DNA of 64,000 nt from Saposhnikovia divaricata. Its lineage: Eukaryota; Streptophyta; Magnoliopsida; Apiales; Apiaceae. Shown here one piece after another: positions 36,590 through 45,379 of the stretch. How positions within the stretch are numbered: the first letter of the stretch is position 1; each line of letters opens with the position of its first letter. The DNA lies in NCBI GenBank assembly GCA_036435485.1, contig CM071598.1, positions 122,700,148 to 122,764,147 of the forward strand. The letters are read 5' to 3'. Under the pieces are notes generated by a model. The model had not been told where the DNA came from and made no database searches. It saw nothing but the letters and a program-made list of their open reading frames with translations. The position numbers were made by a program, and so were the translations under genes.

Positions 36590-39500
36590 ATGGATAAGTC
36601 GTGGATATTTAAAGATAGAGATTCTTTAGAATACGACATTGGGGTTGAAAGTTTTTTGATACATGCCGAAGAAAATTGTAAAGATCCTAAGAGAATTCCT
36701 TGCCCATGTGGAAAATGTGTTAATTTTAAAAAATTCTCTGTTAAAATAATAAGGGGGCATCTATATGAAAATGGTTTTAGTATGGGATATGTTGATTGGA
36801 TTTGGCATGAAGAAAAGTCAGCTAGGACTACTAAGTCATCTGTAGGCAGTTCACACCCTCCTTCGGAGCAAGCACCTGAGCACTTTGTTGCTTCACAAAC
36901 CGTTAATGTTTGTGAAGCAGCATTTAACTCCGAAGATTACGATAAAGATTCGTACGAGTTCAAGAGGTTTGTGGTTGATGCTGAACAACCATTGTATAAG
37001 GGCAGTGAGTGTACTAAGTTAGAGTCGATGTTAAAATTACATAATTGGAAATCTAGGTTTGGTATTAGCGATAGTACTTTCACTGATTTGTTATCTTCAG
37101 TTGGTTCCCTACTTCCCAAAGATAACGTGTTGCCTGCTAATGCATATGAAGCAAAAAAAACTCTATCCGATTTAGGCCTTGAGTACATAAAATTCCATTC
37201 GTGTCCGAACGATTGTGTACTATACAGGGGTATACATTCTGATGCTTCTCAGTGTCCCAAGTGTCATCTATCTCGTTGGAAGTTGGGGAAAGATGGTCAA
37301 CCTAGGGTTAATCTTCCTGCGAAAGTCATGTGGTACTTTCCGATCATTCCGAGATTTAAACGGATGTTTAAATCTCCTTCCACTGCTGAACTCATGACTT
37401 GGCATGCAAATCAGCGGATACAAGATGGTAAGATGCGACATCCGGCCGATTCTCCTTCTTGGAAAAATATCGATTATAGGTGGCCTGCCTTTGGCAGTGA
37501 ATCGAGAAATATTCGTTTGGCTTTGTCAGCGGATGGTATAAACCCACATAATAACGGGCTAACCAATCGGTATAGTTGCTGGCCAGTAGTTTTGGTAACT
37601 TACAATCTTCCTCCATGGTTATGCATGAAGAGGAAGTTCATGATGTTAACCATATTAGTACCTGGTCCGCATGAGCCAGGTAATAATATTGACATCTATT
37701 TACAGCCGCTTATTGATGATTTGAAGAAGCTTTGGGAGGAAGGTGAACCAAATGTATATGATGCGTATAGTCAAACCTTTTTCACTCTAAAAGCAATTTT
37801 GTTATGGACGATAAATGATTTCCCCGCATATGGAAACTTGTCAGGCTGTGTAAATAAGGGTTATATGAGCTGTCCAATATGTGGTGATGATACCGTAGCT
37901 AAATATTTAAAGCATAGTAGGAAAATGTGCTTCCAAGGTCATCGTCGATATTTGGCTTGGCATCACCCTTATAGGAGGCAGAAGGCAGCTTTTAATGGGG
38001 AACAAGAATTTGGGAACGCACGTCAAACCCTTTCCGGAGAAGATGTGTTAGCGCAGCAGGAACAAATTGAATTTTCTTTTGGGAAGGAATTGAAGAAGTC
38101 AAATAAGGTGGACTGTGCATGGAAAAAAAAGTCCATTTTTTTGAGTTGGAGTATTGGAAGTTTCATCATGTGCGCCACTGTCTCGATGTTATGCATATCG
38201 AGAAAAACGTGTGTGATAATCTTCTTGGGACCTTACTAAATATGCGGTTTAAGTCGAAAGATAGTGAGGCATCTCGTCTTGATATGATTGACATGGGTGT
38301 TAGACATGATTTAGCTCCACAAGTAGGGGAAAAAAAAACCTATCTGCCCCCTTCCCTTTTCACTTTATCAAAGGCAGAAAAAAAAAATGTTGTCATCATT
38401 CCTGTCTATGAAACTTCCTGCTGGACACGGATCAAACATCAAAAATTATGTCTCCATGGCTGATTTAAAGTTGTACGGTTTGAAGTCCCATGACTGCCAC
38501 ATTATGCTCCAACAATTACTCCCGGTTTCAATTCGTTCTGTTCTTCCGAAACATGTTAGGGTCACAATTATAAGACTGTGTTTCTTTTTTAATGCTTTGT
38601 GCACCAAAGTTGTTGATGTATCGAAACTAGATAAATTACAGTCAGATGTGATAATAACCTTGTGTGATCTAGAAAAAATATTTCATGCATCATTTTTCGA
38701 TGTAATGGTACATCTCGTTGTTCACTTGGTTCGAGAATTGCGTTTATGTGGACCGGTATTTTATAGATGGATGTATGCATTTGAACGGTTTAATAAAGTG
38801 TTGAAGAGTTATGTACGAAACCGTTATTATCCGGAAGGATGTATAGCAGAAAGTTATCTTAAAGAAGAATCGGTAGAATTCTGCACGGAGTTTCTTAGAG
38901 AGGGTTGCACAACTGCCGGTCTTCCAAATGATCAAGAAAAACTCTCTGGTCCATTATCTGCTGTGGTAATAAAGGTAGTCGAAGAAAAGGAGCGAGATGA
39001 AGCGCATCTACATGTCCTTCAGAACAATGCTGAAGTGTATCCATATATCATGTGAGTGCATTCATTTTTCCTATTCAAATTCCTCATATTGGTAGTAAGT
39101 ATATCTCTGTCTAATTTTTTAATATGTTTGCATTTTTTCAGAATGCATAAGGAGTACTTACAAGAAATTCACCGAGGGAAAAAAAAAGTGTTCATTGGCT
39201 CATGGGAGAGCATAATCGCCTATTTGCTGATTGGTTTGAAAAGAAAGTAGGTTTCACGATTAGATCTTTTTTATTGTAATTTAATGGCTACTGTTAGTTG
39301 GACTTTAAAATTAACTGCTATTTATGTTTACAATAATATGTGTAGGTTAGTGATGAAATGAGGGAGAACGGTGACAGTATTTCGGAGACGATAAGGTGGC
39401 TCGCTGGAAAACCATCATTTTCGGTTTTAACATATCAAGGTTATTCAGTTAATGGAGTTCGATACTGTACGAAGTCTCGAGATGATGCACGTGTTGTTCA

Positions 39501-41215
39501 AAATAGTGGGGTTTAAGTTATGATTGGAAATTGACCTCTTCATACATATAGGGTCCTAAATCTTGTGAGCTTGCTGTGGAAACCTTAGAAAACAAGGTGG
39601 CTTTTGGTACAGTTTTTGATGATGAAGAAATGAATGTTTCTGTACATGGAGTACCGTTGAAGCCTGGACATGTTCGTGTATCGGTTGACGGACACATCAA
39701 GCCAGATGCATTAGTTCCCGTGCCTATAGCCGGTGAAATTCAGAAAGTTAGTGAAGCTGTTGGCTCTCACTTGGCATGGCCTCGCGATTTGATCATCTTC
39801 CCAAACATGACGGTATTTTAATTATATAATGTCTCTATTTTTTTTTACATGTCTTATTGCTTAGATAAAAATGCCATTACAGAAAATACTCTTATTCTTC
39901 TTAATTATTTGTAGAAAAAGAAAAAGGTAGTGGTTCAATCTAAGCCAAGAAATGAGCAGAGAAATCAGGGCTTGAAAAAACTGAAGCTGAATAAGAATGT
40001 GCCCAGTGAGTACAAGTTTTTGTACAATTATGTGTTAACAACAATGAAAGACAATGGAGTATCAGTACCGATTCCATGTGATTCCGACGTGTTTGGAGTT
40101 GAGACGAAGATAATTTATATATTGCATGAGAATTTAAAAGCCTTGTTAGAGTTTGACATGATCGGACAAGCTGCCATATCTGCTTATATGGCGTAAGTAA
40201 TTTTTTTTCGTTCTTTTAATTTTTCATATTCCGCAAGGATGTTGTAGGCACTTGCAAACTGAAATTTTCTCCCATGTAGGCACTTGCACACTGAAATTCA
40301 GAAGAATCGAAAGAATGATAATGCAGTCTTGTATTACTTTTTCGATCCTGGATTGACATATAATTTGGGTGATGAATTTAAAAGTTATGTTGTTAGTCGT
40401 TTGAGAGAGGGTAATCACAATCATTTATACTTCTTGCCGCATAATCATAAGTAAGTCTTTGTAGTAAAGTCTATTTTATTAATTTTTATATTTAGGTCAA
40501 ATTTAAACATTCTGACTTGTAATAAAATTTTGACTTGTAATACAGCTACCATTGGATTTTGGTTGTAATATGGGGTGGTGATGTTTACCTTCTGAATCCT
40601 TTGCCTCATCCTGTGCATTTTGACGAATTGGAAAAAGCTTTATCAGAGTAATATATTCCCTACTTGTAAAAAGCATTCTGACTGCTTGTAGATTTAGAGT
40701 GCTAAATATATTAATTATTTTCCTACTTGTAAAATTTAAGTATATTAACAATGTGTCATTCTTTTATGCAGGGCACTTAAATCTTACAATTCTGAAACTG
40801 GAAGGGGAAATAAACCTTGCAAAATAAAGAATCTTTTAGTAAGTATTTTGCATTTTAATTTTTACTATTACTGTCTATTAAGTTTCAATTTTTTGGGGTT
40901 TTGACTTATATTATTATTATTGGAATAGGGATCTCCGAAACAACCTGGTGGGGTTGAATGTGGTTATGTCGTCATGCGGTACATGAAAGATATCATTTTG
41001 GAGGATGAGGAAATTTCTTTTACTACCAAGGTATTTATGAATTGTCTAAGTCTAATTGGGGGCGTGGTATAGGACTGTTTAGGATGAGTTTTATGCTAAT
41101 TTTTATTTTGTGTTTTACTTCTTAGTGGGGGACCAAGAGTCGGACGACTTACAAAGCGCAGGACTTGGATGAGGTGCGCATGGAGGCTATCAAGTTTATC
41201 CAGGATAAAATGTGA
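36590..41215 (+). CDS. TNP2-type transposase with C-terminal Ulp1-like protease (3 homopolymer shifts)
   Basis: Proposed exons: 36590-39051, 39142-39246, 39346-39510, 39552-39812, 39915-40192, 40280-40450, 40546-40647, 40772-40838, 40929-41030, 41126-41215. All introns are GT-AG and phases agree. The N-terminus (from ATG 36590) is the transposase-associated domain with its CPCGKC cluster (residues ~40-45). The TNP2 core has ALSADGINPH (~37530) and LDVMHIEKNVCDNLLGTLLN (~38183-38240). Later exons carry a transposon-linked region and a C48/Ulp1 peptidase with HWILVVI, then VYLLNP, then GGVECGYVVMRYMK. One-base shifts lie at A-runs near 38126, 38380 and 39183; the first two compensate. The Ulp1 Asp position reads Asn. 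Function: cuts CACTA ends; the role of the protease part is unknown. As written the frame is interrupted. Confidence 0.75.
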
Positions 41216-41689
41216 AACATTGGGTTAAGTCTGCTGGTTGTTGGTAATGCAAGTGAGATTCTGTTTTGTTGGTGTCTTGTCAGGGTGGAGAGTTTGACTT
41301 GGAGTTGCTGGGTGTTAGTTTCAGGTTTTTTGGTCTTGGGTCTAGTGATTGTCGACGGTACATAGATGGGTCTGTCAGTGTGCTTGTGTGTTTGCTGGTG
41401 GGATTGATAGAATATGTGATTGGAAGTGTGATTCTGTTTTGATAGAATATTGTCGGATGTTTAGGTTTGGAATGTATGTTTTGCTAATTGGTTATCAATG
41501 GTAACCTTGAATTGTAGCCATATGAGGCCTTTTGTGAATTCATCTTGAAGTTTGAATTTGGTAATATGATCAATATTAGTTATGTGTTATTTTTGTTGAG
41601 ATTTTTGGTAAATGTCTATATTTGTAGATTTTGGTAATTGAGCAGGGGACAATTCAAATTAACATCACAGCCAACTAAAAATGATGTCT
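41216..41689 (+). other. CACTA-2 3' region before the subterminal repeats
   Basis: Non-coding 3' untranslated sequence downstream of the TGA at 41213-41215. It has TG-rich text and no recognisable second gene (no TNPA-like frame). Confidence 0.45.
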
Positions 41690-42200
41690 TAAAACTGATG
41701 TGAAAATTAGATTAAACTAATGTTTATAGCAAAAAAGACATCAGTATATTTCCAAAAATCGATGTGAAAGGTATCATTCGTAAAAAATTAACTAGTGAAA
41801 CCGATGTCTTTAAAGTATCTTACATCGGTTATACAAATAAGTATGATGTCTGATAGTATCTTTAACATCGGTTCTAAATATGAACTGATGATAAATAACC
41901 TCTTAGACATCGTTATTATAGTTGTTATCGATGACATTGTCTATTTCTAACTTGTGTGTTACATGCTTAACTGGCTCTAACCTTGATAATATAACAATAT
42001 TGAAGTTGCCAATATTACAAAATATTGTAAAGTAGTAATAGATTCAGGGCAAAGACATCAGAAACACATATAAAAGCGATGTCTAAATATGTATTAGACA
42101 TCGGTTAAAAACCGATGTCTAAACTTCAGACTTTTAACATCACACGCGAAGACATCGGTTTGGTTTCAAAAAAGACATCGGTTTTTACCCGATGTCTATT
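41690..42200. repeat. CACTA-2 3' subterminal repeats
   Basis: Same AGACATCGGTT family, more than ten copies in both orientations, with a clear inverted pair at about 42097-42121. Confidence 0.8.
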
Positions 42201-42709
42201 GACGTATTTCTAGTAGTGATGGTCATATTCTCTTCCAGTGTGGGTCATCAAGATCCCCATCACATTTGTAGAAGTTGCTGTTTTGGTTGTCCTCACATAT
42301 TATGTTATTGGATTTGATCCCAATGTTGGAAGGTGAAGAACCAAAAGAAGATCTTAGTTATAATGACGGCTAAATACTTGTTCCCATTCAGGTACTTTTT
42401 GCCATATATGATAAAATACTAATTCACTCTTTACCACAGGTTTGTTAAGCAGTACATAGTACTTCTACTCATCAACCAGATGGCTTCTGCACTGTTTCGA
42501 CTTATGGCAGCACTCGGGAGGAACATGATTCTTGCATTCACATTTGGGGGGTTCGCATTGCTTGTACTTTTTGCATTAGGTGGCTTTGTGCTAGCACGAG
42601 GTATGCTTGTCAAATTCATTGCGATGTGCTGCCATAAGGTGGCTTTGGCAGCACTATAAGGAAATGTTTGATGTTAATATCTCTGACGTTTGTGATGGTA
42701 TTTTTGCAG

Positions 42710-43735
42710 TGTGGAGGACCAACCAATGCATCAGACTTAGAAAAACAGCCATTCTATAAGTTTCTTGAAAAAACATATGCATTTCAACCGGTTGCGCTTG
42801 GGGTTCTGTTGTATGCGTTGGGAGGATTTCCCTTCCTTGTTTGGGGAATGGTAAAATCTATCTTTCTCTTTTTGCTTTGTTTTTTGCTTTGAATTTTGAA
42901 AGCCTGATACTTTCTGTGTTTTTTTATTAATCTCTTCTTTTTCTTGGAATTTGTATGTATAATTATATATGGTTCGTATTTAAATGAAAGGCACAATTTA
43001 AATGTTTCAAATGAAAGACATGATATAAATGAAAACTAACTCATTGCGACCATACATTATACATAATCCAATGGTTTAAATGACTCTTACTAATAGACTG
43101 CTGAGGATTTTTACCACTGTAAGTCTGTGATGGGTGATTTTATTCTCGTAGACATTTTGTATCTGATTTTCCGGTGAACTTGACTTTTTATATGTACTAT
43201 CCTTTTCATTTAGATGCCAATGAATTTGTTATTTAATATTTATAGATAGGTCTTAATTAACATCATCTCAGACCATTCATCTAGTAGAGCAAACAACTTG
43301 AACAAGTGACCTTGCAAGTATGTGTAGGTGGCCCTGGCCCTGGCCCTGGTGTGGTCCATATATTATCATGTGGATCATTGTGTTGTATCTCCAACACCAC
43401 ACATCCAGGAAATTTCTCAAAACCCCAAAGATCAAATGTTTTACTTTAATTTCATACAAAAAATGCAACCATAATGTGTGCTCAAGTTACCATCCGTTAC
43501 TTCTTGACTAAAATTTTATCAATCATTGTAGAAAATTATTACCCGTGTTTACTCGTCCCTGGTAAAGTTTCAAAATAATTAAATTATGTCATCTTACTGA
43601 TCATTTCATGGAAGCTAAGCCTATACGAATGCATGAGCTATATATAAATATATGTTTGGCATTGTTTTTTTTCTGATTGCACTTGCATGTCAAATTTTGG
43701 GCTAATGCAGGGAGTAAGAACAGTATGGGTATATC
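42710..43735 (+). pseudogene. Captured exons of a plastid acyl-lipid desaturase (ADS/FAD5-like)
   Basis: Exon 42710-42850 (acceptor TTTTGCAG, donor ATG|GTAAAA) encodes CGGPTNASDLEKQPFYKFLE and then LLYALGGFPFLVWGM. The next exon starts at 43711 (acceptor AATGCAG) with GVRTVWVY and breaks off at about 43735, where the family would continue into the last His box. This resembles the C-terminal half of plant palmitoyl-galactolipid delta-7 / ADS-type desaturases. All His boxes are missing, so there is no activity. The intron (42851-43710) includes a short CCCTGG repeat near 43329. Confidence 0.75.
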
Positions 43736-43859
43736 GGCCCCTTATTTTTATATGATCTGAAATTGAATGTGCTATATATTATGAATTTATCTTTACTTTG
43801 ACATTTTTTCAATCTCGCAAATCGCAATGGCTAACAAGTTATAAACTTGTCTGCTGCAG

Positions 43860-44306
43860 ACATTCAATGGCAAAAAGTGGGAGAAGTTTAACAGTGGAAA
43901 GGTGGCTTCGATTGCATATGCAAGAATTCAGGGGAAATCTGCTTTAGTTGCCCATTTCCAGAATTCAAGCTTGATGAATGAGGACAAACGATGTCGCCCT
44001 ATACTCTTTTGTACTGAAGGTCCAATCGTCCAAATGCTGGTAACCAGGTATAAAATCTGATATTGAACTTTTTCTTGCATTTGTTTTATATATCAAACTT
44101 TTTTTCTGCACCTCAGATTAGATTTTGAAAAAACTTTTTGATTGCGCATTTAGGAGCCATTTCCTGTAGGAATCAGTATCCGATCAAGGTCCGGTAAACC
44201 TCGAACCAATTTCAACGACGGGAGCCATAATCAAGCAGGTCCATGTTTTGTAAAAGGGGATGTTGTTTCCAGTGGGACAAGCTCCATATCGAGTTCAGTG
44301 TCTAAG
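43860..44306 (+). pseudogene. Captured exons of a MEI2-like RNA-binding protein (third RRM)
   Basis: Exon 43860-44047 (acceptor CTGCAG, donor CAG|GTATAA) encodes the C-terminal RRM core of plant MEI2-like proteins: TFNGKKWEKFNSGKVAS, then YARIQGKSALVAHFQ and NEDKRCRPILF. Exon 44154-44306 continues EPFPVGISIRSRSGKPRT with a Ser-rich tail. In exon 1 an 8-base insertion near 44022-44031 (GTCCAA-TC-GTCCAA) shifts the frame and leads to a stop in the next exon. It looks like a transposon excision footprint. The RRM is incomplete, so no RNA-binding function is expected. Confidence 0.8.
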
Positions 44307-44432
44307 GTAGTGTTCTTGTTTGCTATAACCCTGCATCCTTGATATTTTCCTCTTTTTTTTTTACATTTCCTGATAGCTAATATCCTTCAAAGCAATGGAA
44401 AAAATTTAATTGTGAGGTGTTCATTTTTGCAG

Positions 44433-44573
44433 TTGGGACAAAACCAGTGGTATGAGTTTGATGACAGCCATGTTTCGCCTGTTGATGAGGAACAAATAAA
44501 GACATCAGCTGCTTATGTTCTGTTCTATAAGAGAATTTTATGGGAAGACAGTGGGGTAAAATGTAAAATGTAG
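44433..44573 (+). pseudogene. Captured last exon of a ubiquitin-specific protease
   Basis: Exon starting after GCAG (44432) encodes LGQNQWYEFDDSHVSPVDEE and then TSAAYVLFYKR, the final conserved box of ubiquitin-specific proteases (UBP/USP). It runs to TAG 44571-44573 in altered sequence. The catalytic Cys and His boxes are absent. It is in phase with the preceding MEI2 exon (both phase 0), so splicing 44306 to 44433 would fuse them in frame. Confidence 0.75.
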
Positions 44574-44784
44574 AACTAGGCTTCACAATTGGCATGGCTA
44601 AGTTTTTTGAATATAATTTGTATAGTATTTTCTAGTTCTTTAACAGATTGTGTAGATCATTAATTTGTAAGTTTTTGAATATAATTTGTATAGTATTTTC
44701 TAGTTTATACATTGTTCAGCAGGTTTATGGGAATGGGTACAAAGAAATAGAAAATTTATTTTTTTAAAATTTTTTTTTGACAAT

Positions 44785-45055
44785 ATACGTCGGTTCTTAT
44801 ATTTAACCGACGTAAAAGATCATTTTTCTACTTGTGCATACATTATACGTCGCTGTTTTGAACATTATATGTCGGCTTTTTTCTACATTATACGTCGGCT
44901 TTTTCAACATTATACATCGGCTTTTTAGCGACGTATATTTAGACTTTATACGTCGCCTTTTTAACCGACGTAAAAGACTCCTACTTTATACGTCGCCCCT
45001 CTATACGTCGCCGTTTAACCGACGTATAAGGCCTATTTAACCGACGTAAAAAGCC
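44785..45055. repeat. CACTA-1 3' subterminal repeats
   Basis: Same ACGTCGGTT/AACCGACGT motif family as the 5' side, ending at the TTTTGTACTAGTG terminus. Confidence 0.85.
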
Positions 45056-45073
45056 AGTTTTGTACTAGTGTAT

Positions 45074-45379
45074 GTGAACAAATGTTGTTCTACCAAACTA
45101 TCCAAGAGTTATATATGATATAATTGACAAATGTTGTCTACCTAAATAATCATTTTAAGGAGAAAAGCCAAAGCTGACCTTAAAAGGGATGAAATATGGA
45201 TCTTGGCTCACTAGAAAGGTTTAGAGATACTTTTCTGAATTGATAGGTAGGGCTATTAATTTGATAAAAAATAGTGGGAGATATATATATTATGAATATA
45301 TATGAATAATCACTTGAACATAATTTAACAATTCCGTAGACTAATTATTTTATGCATTTTAACATTGTAGATATTCGAA
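45074..45379 (+). other. Sequence between CACTA-1 and Y gag
   Basis: Non-coding, AT-rich. It continues the sequence interrupted by CACTA-1 (ACAAATG(C/T)TGTT is seen on both sides) and ends in TTTTAACATTGTAG, a possible splice acceptor 14 bases before the gag ATG. Probably Y 5' leader. Confidence 0.45.

Larger units (their letters stand above)
35502..42218 (+). mobile_element. CACTA-2: CACTA transposon with TNP2-Ulp1 gene (6,717 bp)
   Basis: Ends CACTACTAAAAAAACAGG and CGTATTTCTAGTAGTG, TSD ATG (35499-35501, 42219-42221), inserted in an ABCG exon carried by CACTA-1. Subterminal zones (about 35520-35720 and 41690-42200) repeat ACATCGGTT/AACCGATGTC motifs. It carries one ten-exon gene for a TNP2 transposase fused to a Ulp1-like protease. 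This is the youngest layer of the nest. Near-autonomous: only three single-base shifts, all at A-runs, interrupt the gene. Confidence 0.92.
34916..42600 (+). pseudogene. Captured exons of a PDR-type ABCG transporter, split by CACTA-2
   Basis: Three exons: A 34916-35214, B 35296-35501 plus 42222-42332 (split by CACTA-2), C 42440-42600, all with GT-AG borders. Exon A encodes VTSKKDQKQYWLRKDEPYRF and then LLMKRNSFVYVFK-type text. Exon B starts LTTMAIITMTLFLRTE and carries NGLAELAMTIAKLPVFYKQRD and, after the insertion, the WVIKIP region. Exon C ends LFALGGFVLAR. This is the second transmembrane domain of full-size ABCG/PDR exporters. A 7-base insertion at about 35103 (before GVSK) shifts the frame in exon A and meets a TAG at once. 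Both nucleotide-binding domains are missing. A captured pseudogene fragment, not a transporter. Confidence 0.85.
32819..45070 (+). mobile_element. CACTA-1: gene-capturing CACTA transposon (12,252 bp)
   Basis: Ends are CACTAGTACAAAA and TTTTGTACTAGTG, with imperfect terminal inverted repeats extending to about 30 bp (into TTTTTACGTCG). The 3-bp TSD is TAT (32816-32818, 45071-45073). Subterminal zones (about 32835-33240 and 44785-45055) are packed with TATACGTCGGTT motifs in both orientations, the usual binding array for CACTA transposition proteins. It has no transposase of its own. Without the nested CACTA-2 it is ~5.5 kb. It carries exon-intron fragments of at least five unrelated plant genes, all on the plus strand. 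Confidence 0.92.
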
